The translations under genes were made by a program, and so were the position numbers. DNA of 64,000 nucleotides from Diphasiastrum complanatum (taxonomy: Eukaryota > Streptophyta > Lycopodiopsida > Lycopodiales > Lycopodiaceae): the NCBI GenBank assembly GCA_029204225.1, contig CM055097.1:30535785-30599784 (forward strand), written 5' to 3'. The notes beneath the pieces are model-generated. The model did no database searches. It was not told where the DNA came from and was given only the letters and a program-made list of their open reading frames with translations. Positions 11,389 through 22,585 of the stretch are shown here, piece after piece (the first letter of the stretch is position 1; every line of letters begins with the position of its first letter).

Positions 11389-12460
11389 TCAAATTAATAT
11401 CCTATCCAGTCTTATACAGAGTCTATATTCAAAGTAGAAAAAATATAGATTGCACCAAATAGGCGAACGTGAAAAGCCCATAGGGATACCCATAATTTGC
11501 TTCCAAATACTATCTCCCAACCTAACATACATATTTTGGCATAGCCAAGATGTAATGACTTTAATTCTATGCATATCAAAAGAGACACCATGAATTGGCT
11601 TGTCTTTAGACCACACCCTATTTTTTACCCTACTAGGAAACTCATAAAAGGAGATGAAGGATTTTTAAGTAACTTCAAAGGCCCATTCTATGACATGCTC
11701 AAGTACATTGATCAGACCAAACTTTCCAAACAATGATATTGATTCATAACATTTTTTAATATCTACTAAAAATATGGAATAAATCTTGTCCGGGATATTA
11801 ATCGCAAATTTGAATGAATTAGTAGGCCAAAAACAGCAACACTGAATTCCAACACTCAAGAAGAACTCATTTTGTTTTCTTTTACATAACTCTTGTAGAT
11901 GGGTTAAGCAAAATGTCAGAATACATGTGATAACCAGTGCACATTGCTGAAAAATGCATTTATCTGCATTTGTCAACCACCTAAATGCATCTTTGTGCAC
12001 TTTATATGTGCACATTATGAATGGGAGTGTCATATTGCTGACTTCGCATTCAGGTAATAATTCATCAAGATCCTTAGCAAGGTTCCTGATTATCATATCC
12101 ACAGGTAACTGAATTTTTTGAAAATTAGGGCTGCAAAGTCTTTCGAAAGCAATTTTTCTAACATTATGATCCACATATCAATTGGAATGGGAGCAAGCAT
12201 GGCATAGTTACCAAGTAGCCATGGTTTGTTATTAACTAATGCGAGAATGTCCTCAAAGCCCTTTCAGGCATAAAGGGGCTGGTATACGATGCATCATAGG
12301 GTTTAAAGAGAGACACTTTAGCTAGAGGTGGAAGGAAATATGATTGAGTGATATTCAATACTTCTTCCTGGGAAAAACCATTTAGCAAAATAAGACTATG
12401 CTTTCCATTAGAAAAGGGGGAAGTAACATCAAAGGAACAATTTCTAGGAGTCTTATACAT
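11389..12460 (-). pseudogene. Non-LTR-type reverse transcriptase remnant (possibly Penelope-like)
   Basis: Read from 12460 downward, three successive frame fragments carry reverse transcriptase features. They are a segment with LPFIMCTYKVHKDAFRWLTNA (a 'K.HK....R....' finger motif) and IYSIFLVDIKKCYESI, which fits RT motif A (D....CYe.I). Next comes KQIMGIPMGFSRSPIWCNLY, which fits RT motif B ('G.p.G...Sp...N'). The catalytic YxDD motif C would lie beyond 11389 and is not seen. The wording is unlike copia or gypsy RT. The 'KVHK' and 'GIPMG..cSP' style is seen in Penelope-like and other non-LTR RTs, but I am not certain of the class. Several stops and frameshifts show it is dead. Confidence 0.5.
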
Positions 12461-12499
12461 AGTATTAGAATCAAAACCATGTAACTTTGCACCTTGTTG

Positions 12500-12960
12500 C
12501 CTCCGTCAGGGTCCGGGTTTTTCTCTCGGCTACCCCATTGTTCTATGGTGTGTAGGGCACAATATACTACCTCTCGATTCCTTCATTCTGACAATAACTC
12601 TTGAATTATGTACTAGTATATTTTCCACCATTATCTGATTTCATAATTTTAATCTTTCTTCCTATATGTGTTTCAGTTAAACTCTTGAACAATTTAAAAA
12701 CTGTAAACACACTGATCAGACTTTTTCTTCAAGATGTAGACGAAGGTCATGTGTGTATAATCGTCTATGAAGGTAGCAAAGTATTTTGATCCAGATATAG
12801 ATGGAACCTTCATAGGCCCACGAAGATCACTATGAATTAGCCCAAGAACCTCCTTAGCTCATGCTCCTTTGAACTTGAATGGTTTGCAGTGTTGTTTGCC
12901 CTTCAAACACGATTCACATAGGCTGATTTTTTTGTCCATGACGACCGTTTCTTATGTCAT
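12500..12960 (-). pseudogene. Copia integrase fragment
   Basis: Minus-strand frames read LKGKQHCKPFKFKGA, then LGLIHSDLRGPMKVPSISGS, YFATFIDDYT, VYILKKKSDQCVYSF, and finally IKSDNGGKY. This is the copia integrase core from the zinc region to the second catalytic Asp: IHSDL.GP, FiDD.tr, and D-N-GGEY. It is split over two frames. No other part of the element is attached, and the upstream neighbour is the unrelated RT remnant. Confidence 0.75.
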
Positions 12961-13026
12961 TTATTTCTTGACATCTTTTAGAGTATGCTCATGTTAGATT
13001 TCTTGACATCTTGTAAAGTGTGCTCA

Positions 13027-13765
13027 TGTTAGATTTCTTATGCTCAGCATTAACAAATCATTCAAGTAATGAGCATCCTGAAAACAGTCGAAGGCCAACT
13101 ACATGTTTCGGACCTTCGCATTTTTTCACTCTTCCATTTTGTGTCTTAAACATTTTTTAAGCACCTCCGTCTTTTTCGCCGTTTTCGCACCTTCGAGAAA
13201 ATGCGACACAGTGACCAAAATGCCTTGAAATTCATTTCAGGCCTACCTTCGGGTTTTTCGCATTTCTCTGCATTCACCTTTTTAAGGCACCTTTGGGATT
13301 TACATGGTTTCTCTATTCAAAGGCACCTTTGGGTTTTTCGCAACAGTGGCAGACCGTCGCCAACTTATCATCAACTCTAAAAATAGCTCGACAGCTAAAT
13401 ATCGCAAGGGCGGTTACCTACTTTGTACATATACAAAGACTGGCGTAAATAGCATTCAATGCTTGTAAGATATTTTTTGAAGACACTTGTAAATATATAC
13501 TACTAGCTGAATCAAGCTAAGTAAGGTTTTTCCATTATTATCAAAGTTTTTTTGTAGCCATCGTTATAATGCTCAACAAGCTGAAGGTATTACTTCAAGC
13601 CATTGTACTCACTGTTGATACTAATCAGAGTGCATTTTTCTCTCACTAATGTACCAGTCATTTGCGCAATTCTTTCTAAATCATTCATCTTGAATATTCT
13701 GCTGCTAACTATTGCGTACACACCTACGCTCAAACTTCTGCTGCCTGTTCTCTCAATTAACGACA
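13027..13765 (+). repeat. 5' LTR of the 13-22 kb copia element
   Basis: It starts TGTTAGATTTCTTATG and matches the 3' LTR start at 17767 ('tgttagatttttcatg'), continuing with 'aacaaatcattcaagtaatgagcatcct'. It ends about 13765 (...AACGACA) just before a primer-binding-like site at 13766. A partial extra copy of its first bases lies at about 12989. It is rich in CCTTCG and TTTTTCGC motifs. Confidence 0.75.
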
Positions 13766-13777
13766 CGATATCAGAGC
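13766..13777 (+). promoter_or_regulatory. Copia primer-binding site
   Basis: The sequence CGATATCAGAGC differs at two positions from the TGGTATCAGAGC initiator-tRNA-Met site and lies directly after the LTR end. Confidence 0.55.
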
Positions 13778-13908
13778 AGGCATTTCAGTAATCTGCATTT
13801 CTACTGTGGATTATCAGTCTTGTTTCTACCAAGATGTCTTTCTAGCAAACGCACAGCCAACAATATTTTGACAATCATTGTTTCTACCAACGATCTCATT
13901 CAACCAAA

Positions 13909-16900
13909 ATGGATCCATCATCTAGTTCATCTCTTATCGACAAACTCTATGGAGACAACTACCATCTTTGGAAATTCAAGATTGAGGGTCATAATACTAG
14001 CCAAAGGACTATGGGACATCGTCGATGGCACAAAGCTCAAACCAGAAGGTGATGCAGCCATCATCACCAAGTGGAGACTAAGAGATGGAAAAGCATTTGC
14101 CATGATCACCCTCAATATCAAGGATACTCAGATCAGCCACATACGTGCTGCTCAGACTATTAGATATGCATGGGACACCCTAGAAACCTTGTACGATATC
14201 AGGGATGTGACTTCCAAGCTACACTTGAGGAAGAAAGTCTTCACCCTGAGAATGTCTGACGCAGGGAATGTTTCGAGTCACCTCAACACGTTCAAAAATC
14301 TTATGGAGTAGATGACTACAACTGGATCAGTCATAGAAGATTTTGATGCTCTTATGACACTATTATCGAGTCTACCTGAAGCCTATGAAAATTGGGTTAT
14401 GGTATTTCAACCCAAGAGCACCTCACTCTATCAAGAGTAATTTCGTTGCTCCTACAAGAGGAGATCATAAGATATGCATCCTCCTCGGGCTCAGGATCAG
14501 ATTCTGAAGCACTATAGTTGAAAAATCAGCAGTTTAGATCCAAGAGATCTACAAAGTCAGGTTATATTGACAAGAAGAGCAACATGCAGACTAGACAAAA
14601 TTTTGGTTCAGGATCTAATTCAGGTGAGATACTGTAAGAGGACTGGCAATTAAGTCAAGGACTCAATCCAGTCACGAAATGAAGATGAAGCAGTATTCAT
14701 GACCAAAGTTGGAGAACAACAAGATATCAATTTCTGGTATCTAGATTCCGGATCAACTCATCACATGACTCACCATCGCGACTGGTTCAAAGACTATGAG
14801 TCATTCACCCACTCTTGAGTTGTGCAACTTGGAGACAACTCATCACATTCAATCGAAGATGAAGGAACAATCAGAGTCGAATTCTAGAAAGGTGAAGTCA
14901 AGTTGTTGTCCAACATTCTCCACGTTCCAAATCTGACCAAGAATCTGCTCTCAGTTCGTAGAATCACTGATTCAAGTCGGAAGGTTGAATTCGATATTGA
15001 TGGCTACACAATTATTGACAAATCTCAAAAGGTTCTAGCCTTCGAAAGAAGAAGTGGCTATCTTTACAAACTCAACCATTGCTACTCTTGTAACAGTCAG
15101 GCTTTTCACACAACCACTTCTGAATCAACTAATATGTTGTGGCATTTCAGACTTGGCCATCTCAATTTCAATAGTATCTAGCAAATGTCTGATCAGAGAC
15201 TAGTACAAGATCTGTCTTCTGTCAGCAAGCCAACTTCTCCGTGCAAAAGCTGTATAATCAACAAGCATACAGGAAGCCCTTTTATTTCAGGATCAGTTCA
15301 TACTTCCAAAGGCTTGCTTGACCTTGTACACAGCAACATTTGTGGCTCGATGCAGACTGCTTCCACAAGGGGAGCTCTCTATTTTCTGACCTTGATCGAC
15401 GACTTATCTTGAAGGACTGCTACTTACTTTACGAAGAACAAATCCAAAGCATTCAAGTTCTTCAAGCAATTCAAGGCATCTGTAAAAAACCAGACCCTAA
15501 GGAAGATCAAGGCTCTACGCACAGATGGAGGGGGAGAGTATATCTCCACAGAATTCATGGAGTTCTGCAAGGCCAACGGAATACATCAACAATTTACAAC
15601 CAGCTACTCACCTCAGTCCAATAGTATAGCTAAATGGAAGGACACTCATCGAAAGTGCCAAGAGCATGTTGGCCCATGTCTCTCTTCCAAAGAGCCTATC
15701 TTCAAAATTGATCCATTAGAATGGCAAGACACCTTATGAGGTGTGTACAGGATCAAAACCATCACTAAAAAATATTTGTGTGTTTGGATGCATTGCTTTT
15801 GTTCAGATCCCTGAAGGTCTAAGAAGAAAGCTAGATGACAAGAGTAGGAAAATGATTTTCATCGGCTATTCCCCCGACCGCAAGGCATATAAGCTCTACA
15901 GTCTGGATACCCATAAGACATTCACCAGTAGAAATGTCATTTTTGTGGAAGACCAGTTCATCGACCACAAGGGAAAAGTTGTGGACAAATCTGACCCAAG
16001 GATCAAACAACCAAATTTTAATCCAGGGACTCAACTGCAGAAAAACGACACTGACTCCGACACTGAGTCAGAACCTCAATGAGTCAACCCACATCAGAGG
16101 ACGAAGCTCAACCCAGAAGGTCGAATAGATCCAAATAGCCTCCATCCATATTTATGGATGATCCGGCTTGGTACTTTGTGTAGGAACCGACCACCGTTCC
16201 TGAGGCAATGTCTACTCCTGATGCTGACCAGTGGAAAGCAACGATGGACACCGAATTCGATTCTCTAATAGAGAATCAAACCTGGACAGTCACTAAGTTT
16301 CCAAAGGACCAAAATTCGATTCCATGCAAATGGATATTAAAGACGAAGTATGATGCTAAAGGAAAGCTAAATCACTACAAGGCCAAGCTAGTCGTCAAAG
16401 TCTACTCCTAGATTCTAGATCTGGACTATTCTGAAACCTTCAGTCCAATTGTTAAACATACGTCAATCCGCTTACTTCTCTCCTTTGCAGCAGCAACGTA
16501 TCTTGAAGTCCACCAGATGGATGTCTAGACCGATTTTCTCAACGGAACCATCGAAGAGAAAATCCATATGTCGCAGCCAGAGGGATACGATCTCAAGGGC
16601 AATCAAAAGTACCTTTCTGTATGGAAAATCAACAAGGCTCTCTATGGACTGAAACAGTCACCCAGAGCCTAATTCCAAAAAATCAACATATTTCTGATCA
16701 AGAATGGTTGTATTCCAAACTCGGCAGACTCGAATGTCTACTTCAAGTCTGTATCAGATTACTTCATCATTATCACTCTCTACGTAGATGATAATCTACT
16801 ATTCAGTAACGATCTGAATCTAATGAAGGATATGAAATGCATGCTGGCCCAAGAATACAAGATGATTGACATGGGTCCAGTCCACTACTGTCTCAAAATT

Positions 16901-17756
16901 CAGATCCAACGAGATCGATCCAGCAGACTGACTTTCATCAGTCATCAACGATATCTCAACAACGTGCTGAAAAAGTATGGAATGGCCAACTTTTCACTCG
17001 ACCTTGGACTAAAGTTATCAAAGGAAGAGTCTTCTTAAACTGAGGCAAAAAAAGAAGAAATGAAGCGTTGCCCATTTCAATCCATCATTAGCTCACTGAT
17101 GTACGCAATGATCTGCACGCAACCAGACCTTGCATATTCGATCAATACACTTAGTCAGTTCCTATCAAATCCAGACTTAACTCATTGGAAAGCACTAACA
17201 AAAGTCATAAAGTACATCCAAGCAACAAAAACTCTCAACATTTGCTATGGAGGCAGCCAAACTGCCAACATCCTTGAAGCCTACACAGATGCAGATTGGA
17301 TAGGATATATTGATACTAGAAAATCAACTTCTAGATTTGTATTTTTATACAACCACGACCCAATCTTATGGAACAGTTAGAAGCAGACCTCAGTTGCATT
17401 ATTGTCAACAAAATTTGAATACATAGCTACCACAAATGCAACCAAAGAGACGATCTGGCTAAGGCAGCTACTTGTAGACATCAACCTTGCACAAACACTT
17501 CCTACAACAATCTAACAGTGATAATCAAAGCACAATAGCGCTATCTCTCAATCCGAGATTTCACTCTCAAAGCAAACATATCGAAATCATGTATCATTAC
17601 TTTAGAGAGAAAGTACATAGCAAGGAAGTAGCATTGGTTTTCTGCAGAACAAACTACATGGCAGCAGATTACTTCACATAGGCTCTATCAAAAGAGCAAC
17701 ATCTCAGATTTAGCGATATGTTAAGTCTAAAGATCAAAGTTTTTCAGGATCCACAT
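13909..17756 (+). pseudogene. Ty1/copia gag-pol polyprotein, multiply disrupted
   Basis: All domains of a copia polyprotein can be read in order. Gag starts at the ATG at 13909 (KLYGDNYHLWKFKI, then ILAKGLWDIVDG after a frameshift near 13985). Protease is near 14740 (WYLDSGSTHHMT). The pre-integrase and integrase region is at 14900-15700 (LWHFRLGHLN, LVHSNICGSM). The RT runs 16200-17000 (WILKTKYDAKGK, MSQPEGYDL, ALYGLKQSPRA, and YVDD near 16783). RNase H and the C-terminus run 17060-17690 (DADWIGYIDTRKSTS, SKHIEIMYHYFREKV). More than ten stops and several frameshifts make it non-functional. No polypurine exception: GGGGGGG lies just before the 3' LTR at 17767. Its product would have copied the element through an RNA intermediate. 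Confidence 0.92.
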
Positions 17757-17901
17757 TAAGGGGGGGTGTTAGATTTTTCATGTTCAGACTTAACAAATCA
17801 TTCAAGTAATGAGCATCCTAAAAATAGCCGAAGGCCGACTATACGTTTCGGACCTTCGCATTTTTCCACTCTTCCATTTTGTGCCCTAAACATTTTTTAA
17901 G

Positions 17902-18465
17902 TGTCATGTACTGCATGTAATTAGCCCATGAGCTTACTAATGAATTGCCAGATATAGCCATGGAGCTAAATTAGATTAGAACTAGTCAATAAGACGGTTA
18001 ATAAAATGGCTCGAACAACCTCGCTATAATTGTGAATAGCGGAATTGTAATAATGGTTGTGAGTCCCAATTTAGCTAAATAAGGTCCCAAACTTATAGTA
18101 GAGGCACAAATGACCACTATAAATAGCTGAGGTCATGCTAAATTTGGAGGCTATTGTTCATATTTTGTGATTTTGAGTTTTAAAAGATCTTGGAGCTTCT
18201 CTTGGAGAGCTTTCTTGATGGAGAAAGTGGTTTATGTGCCTAAAATCACATGAAAGCTATGATCATGCTCTAAAATCAGGCCCTACCCTTTGAATAATCA
18301 ATAAACATGAATAATGATACCTTACTTTGCCTATTTTGGTGAAGCTTTGCTACTTTTGTCTAGTTTCTTGATTTCTTGAGTATTTTCTTGATTTCTTGCA
18401 TTTCCATTGTAATTTGATGTTAAAGAATGGATTAGATGTTTTAATGCTAAGGTTGGCACATGACA
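17902..18465 (+). repeat. 5' LTR of the nested element
   Basis: Starts TGTCATGTACTGCATG and ends GGTTGGCACATGACA; the last ~108 bp are repeated at 21698-21785 with a ~20-bp internal deletion. A possible TATA region ('ctataaatagc') lies at 18118-18128. The 5-bp target duplication fixes its outer edge. Confidence 0.88.
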
Positions 18466-18469
18466 ATTT

Positions 18470-18480
18470 TGGTATCAAAG
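18470..18480 (+). promoter_or_regulatory. Primer-binding-like site
   Basis: TGGTATCAAAG lies 4 bases after the LTR end. It is close to the initiator-tRNA-Met type site (TGGTATCAGAG). Confidence 0.6.
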
Positions 18481-20127
18481 AATTAGATCCTTTCCCCATC
18501 AGATTTGGTGGATTTTGTTAAGTTTGGTAGAGTTTCTTGTTCTAGTTTTTTTCATTTTTCAATTTTCAACAAGCTTTGATTCAATTTTAACCATTTAATC
18601 TTCATTTTTTTTTTTTTTTGTAGTTTCTTGTTTTAGATCAGTAGATCTTTCCTTTAGCTTTCTGGAGGTACTAAACTTTTCTGATTTGGAGTTATAATGA
18701 CCAAGTTATGGCCATTTTAGTGTTTTCTTTCCAATTTTAGTTAGTGATAGTTTTTGCAGTCTGTTTTTCTTCATTTTTGGCTGAACTTTTGGACGAATTT
18801 TGTGACTGTGATTTTATAGGATTGTAGATCTCTGTCTTAGCTTGAATTCAAGCCAATTTGCAGCCAATTTGGTTGAAAATTGAGAGAGATATGACAATTC
18901 TTGTGAAGGAGTTCTAATTCAAGTTTTGGTAGAAGATTTGGGAGAGAATCACTTCAATCTTTCATTTTTGAAGTTGTGATTCTTTGTAAATTTATTCTCA
19001 TTTTTTTCATTTTTTCGCAGGCTTTAAAAGAAAAAGTTTGACCTAACCCTACCCTCGCACAACCCTAACCCTAAGTTTACATTTGAAGGCAAAAAAAGTG
19101 CAAAAAAAACAAAGAAACACCTTGCCAAAAAAATTTTAGCCTAAACCTAACTCTCTCTTAGAAAAACCTAAACCTAAACCTAATCCACTCGTCTCTCCTG
19201 GTGCCCTGTTCCACCCTATGCCTACACCTCCTCAACACGCGACGCCTCCCTCCACGCACCATCGCCCTCTTTCTTTCTTCCTTCGCCAACTCCCTCTTCA
19301 TCTCTTCCTTCGCCTACTCTGCACTCTATCCGCGCCCACTTCAAGCGCTCTCCAAAAAAAAAACAATATTCCATACTCAGTCCCGGATTCCATCTTCCTA
19401 CGTCTGTTCCGCGTGTCTGGCGCCTCACTGTGCCCGCACTTTTTTTCTCAAGGTCTGAGAACTTCTTTTGCCAGGCATTTGAATGGTCTATTGAAGTCAC
19501 CGTCATTAAAAACATTTATCAAAATTTAAGGATTTCAAATCTTATATAATTCAATTTGTTAAAATTATTTTTTTAGAAACCCCCATCTAAGTTTTAGATT
19601 ATTCATTTCATATTCATCTTTTAACTTTCGTAACTTTCTTGTTTGGTCTCGAAATGCAGTGCCTCAAGAACGAAAAGTGCTCAGTTCATCGAGCTGAATC
19701 ACGTGATCAACATTTTAGTCATCATTATTCACTTTTTATTTTTAATTTTTTTTAGGCCCCATATTGCCTTAGTTGTTACATTTTTTAATCCATTTCTTCG
19801 AACTTCCATATCTCTCCCGTGTGACCTCAGATTTTGACAGAGTAAAAAGCAAAAGTGATTATTACATCCAGCTTCACATGATAGCACTGGTATAAATCCA
19901 AAATCGATCAATGAAACAAAATTGACATTTTGCCAATAGTTATTGTTGTTCTCTAAATCTTACAGGTTACATTCTTCGAGGACTCAAAATTTTGGGACAG
20001 TGGAGAAGCACAAATTTGTTACTAGCAAATTTGTGCTTTTACCAGTGAAATTTATAGTTGTTCCAAATTCTTTTCACTTCATTCAGTTTTGTGGACCCAT
20101 AACCCACAGATTGCCTGTCACTATACC
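18481..20127. other. Long non-coding leader of the nested element
   Basis: About 1.6 kb without a convincing ORF. It includes T-rich DNA and a zone at 19040-19190 with several CCCTAA/CCTAAA telomere-box-like words ('aaccctaaccctaag', 'cctaaacctaaacctaatcc'). A pyrimidine-rich stretch follows at 19190-19340. A long leader is common in non-autonomous LTR elements. Confidence 0.5.
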
Positions 20128-21258
20128 ATGGACATTGAAATTGAATATATATCTGACTATGAATATCAATGGGATGGAAATGATTATGAGTACGATAACC
20201 AAAGGGACTGGTATGATGATGGTGGTGATGATTGTCAACAAGATGAGGAGGAATGTGATGACGGTGGAGATTGTCAACAGGATGATCAACAATGTGATGA
20301 TGGTGGCGATTGTCATTAGGATGATCAACAATGTGATGATGCGAACGAGGATGAGCAATATTCAGATGGAGATCATGATTGTCAACCAGATGATCAGGAA
20401 TATCAGCTTGGTGATGCGGACGAATATAATGATGGCCAATATGAAACCGAGTATAACAATGTTGATTATGAAAGTCAAAATCACTCTGAATGGCAAGATG
20501 AGGACCAATATGAGCCTACAGGTCAACCAAATGATATCCCTAGGAGTTGTGATTACGATGAAGATGATCCAACAATTCACAACATGTACAACAAAAGATC
20601 ACATTGTCAAGAGACAAAATTGCATCCCAATCACTACATCGGTGATGATGGAGACTACAATGATGATAGCGAAGCTAGTTTCAAACAATACAAAGTTGAA
20701 GAAGATAATCATAAATACCAATCTTCTCTTTGTACAATGGCATTCAAGGGTACATCTATACAAGCAAAAGATGCTTCCTCTATGGCTTTCAAATTGATTG
20801 TTGGAAATATTGGGTTACAGACAGGAAATAATGCTAGTTATGGGAGCATAGTGTTCATTCCTAGTTCATGTTTCAATGGTGAGAGTAGTTCATCAGAGAC
20901 CAATCAACATCAATATATCAAAATTCAACGATATCCTGACAATGTTCCTTCTGGGAACATACCAATCTTTGAAGGAGAAATGAGTTCATTAGATATTGAT
21001 GACTGGTTTTTTATTGTCGATGAGAATCTTCGACTACATTCAATCTCTAGTCAGGGCAAAATTACCATAGCAATATCCTACTTTCAAGGAAAAGCCTATG
21101 ATTGGTGGCAAGAAGTATTATGCCATCCAGAATATGAACCCAAGTCATGGGACAATTTCAAAGAGTTTTCTGCAGAAGCATTCATAGATTATTACATGAA
21201 CTCTTGGCATATGTTGGAACAGATTGATTCAGTGAAGGCATATAATTCCATTTGGTAG
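20128..21258 (+). pseudogene. Gag-like protein with acidic repeat N-terminus (one internal stop)
   Basis: A single frame of 377 codons runs from ATG 20128 to TAG 21256 with only one interruption, a TAG at 20317-20319. Residues ~1-170 are extremely acidic, rich in Asp, Gln, Tyr and Gly. They include a 13-residue repeat (CDDGGDCQQDDQQ) encoded by perfect-period 39-bp units starting at 20254, 20293 and 20332. The C-terminal part carries a retrotransposon gag domain: GNIPIFEGEMSSLDIDDWFF, ISYFQGKAYDWWQE, SWDNFKEFSAEAF, as in Ty3/gypsy capsid proteins. There is no zinc knuckle. It would form the particle for its element. The single stop and good frame suggest it decayed only recently. I know no named family with this acidic extension. 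Confidence 0.65.
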
Positions 21259-21737
21259 CATCTAATTTAAAGTGGATTGTGATTCAGCTTCCAATTATTG
21301 ATATGAGAGCTCTTGAAATCAATATTACTATCGACTATCATTGTACATATGACAAATTTATCTTTGGAGATCGAACTGAAGATAATCATTGCTTACAACA
21401 TTGTATATATGACAAATTTATCTTTGGAGATCAAACTGAGAATCATCATTACTTACAACAGAATGAATATGAGTTGTTCATATTCCAACATAATGACGCT
21501 CTCTTTGAACAGAATAATGAGTTGGAAATAACTGGAATGTGGCCAAATTTGGACAATGAATCATTCAATTTGGAGCATTACTATTTTGATCTATCAGGAG
21601 CTATACCCATCGCTTCACTCACAGAGGAGATCAATGGATCCATGGTCATCCATCTTCAGCAAGATAATGCCACCAATCTTGTTCAGAATGATTCAATGTC
21701 TAGTTTCTTGATTTATTGCATTTACATTGTAATTTGA
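21252..21737 (+). CDS. Short ORF downstream of the gag-like gene, unknown
   Basis: A 161-codon frame starts 4 bases before the gag stop, in another frame. It carries a near-perfect repeat of about 20 residues, starting YDKFIFGDRTEDNHCLQH and again YDKFIFGDQTENHHYLQQ (DNA 21343-21462). Its last ~13 codons run into the 3' LTR remnant. It has no protease or RT motif. It could be a shrunken pol remnant or a second product of the element; I do not recognise it and it may not be expressed. Confidence 0.3.
   Translation: MVASNLKWIVIQLPIIDMRALEINITIDYHCTYDKFIFGDRTEDNHCLQHCIYDKFIFGDQTENHHYLQQNEYELFIFQHNDALFEQNNELEITGMWPNLDNESFNLEHYYFDLSGAIPIASLTEEINGSMVIHLQQDNATNLVQNDSMSSFLIYCIYIVI
21343..21462. repeat. 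~63-bp tandem repeat in the nested element
   Basis: Two adjacent units share 'tatgacaaatttatctttgg' and following bases, with a few substitutions and a small length difference. Confidence 0.8.
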
Positions 21738-22393
21738 TGTTAATGAATGGATTAGATGTTTTAATGCTAAGGTTGGCACATGACATTAAGCACCTTTGCC
21801 TTTTTTGTCTTTTTCACACCTTCGGAAAAATGCTACACAGTGACCAAAATGCCTTGAAATTCATGTCAGGCCTACCTTCGGGTTTTTCGCATTTCTCTGC
21901 ATTCACCTTTTTAAGGCACCTTCGGGATTTTCACACCTTCGAGATTTACATGCTTTCTCTGTTCAAAGGCACCTTCAGATTTTTTAGGTTTTTCACAATA
22001 GTGGAAGACTGACGTCACCAACTTATCATCAACCCTAAAAACAGCTAGACAACTAAATATCCCAAAGGCAGTTATCTACTTTGTACATATACAAAGATTG
22101 ACGTACATATACAAACACTGACATAAATAGCATTTAATGCTTGTAAGATATTTTTTGAAGACACTTGTAAATATATACTACTAGCTGAATCAAGCTAAGT
22201 AAGGTTTTTCCATTATTATCAAAGTCTTTTTATAGCCAGCATTATCACGCTCAACAAACTGAAGTTATTACTTCAAGCCATTGTACTCACTGTTGATATT
22301 AATCATAGTGCATTTTTGTCTCACTACTGTATTGTTCATTTGCGCAATTTTTTTCTGAATCATTCATCTTGATTATTTCTGCTACTAACCGCT

Positions 22394-22585
22394 GTGTTTC
22401 AAGACATGTATGAAGATTCTGTTGTTGCAGCTTATGTGTATTATAGAACCTTCTTGAGGACATGTTTTGTTGATCTAGGCAATCATGTTGTTGGCCAATT
22501 CCATGAGGCCAAGAGAAGAAAAAATGAAAGACAAATTCATTTGGATGAAAAGGTATCTCTGAGATTACAAAGTACTCCAGAGTGA
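22394..22585 (+). CDS. Small unknown ORF
   Basis: A 63-codon frame starts right where the copia 3' LTR match ends. It has a natural-looking composition (VVAAYVYYRTFLRTCFVDLG, then a basic KRRKNERQ stretch). I do not recognise it. It could be an exon fragment of a gene into which the retrotransposon landed, or chance. Confidence 0.2.
   Translation: MFQDMYEDSVVAAYVYYRTFLRTCFVDLGNHVVGQFHEAKRRKNERQIHLDEKVSLRLQSTPE

Larger units (their letters stand above)
17902..21785 (+). mobile_element. Non-autonomous LTR element nested in a copia LTR
   Basis: The element begins TGTCATGTACTG and ends GGCACATGACA; its termini TGTCATGT and ACATGACA are perfect 8-bp inverted repeats. TTAAG flanks both sides (17897-17901 and 21786-21790), a 5-bp target duplication. 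It has a 564-bp 5' LTR, a PBS-like site, a long AT-rich leader, one gag-like gene and a second short ORF. It has no protease, reverse transcriptase or integrase motif. The 3' LTR is reduced to its last 88 bp. It must have been moved by enzymes from elsewhere. Confidence 0.85.
17767..22395 (+). repeat. 3' LTR of the copia element, split by a nested element
   Basis: The LTR starts at 17767 right after a G-rich polypurine tract. It runs to 17901, is interrupted by the element at 17902-21785, and resumes at 21786 with 'ttaagcacctttgcc'. It then matches the 5' LTR (13170-13700) to about 22395, where the match stops. The last ~70 bp present in the 5' LTR are missing. The shared wording includes 'gctgaatcaagctaagtaagg' in both copies. 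Confidence 0.88.

Noticed and set aside
19201-19529. Overlapping frames in a C/T-rich stretch (about 100 codons)
   Set aside because: No domain, low-complexity composition, and located in the leader of a retrotransposon.
20083-20580. Long minus-strand frames rich in Ile/Leu/Thr, looking like membrane proteins
   Set aside because: They are the reverse complement of the acidic Asp-repeat (GAT/ATC codons) of the gag-like gene.
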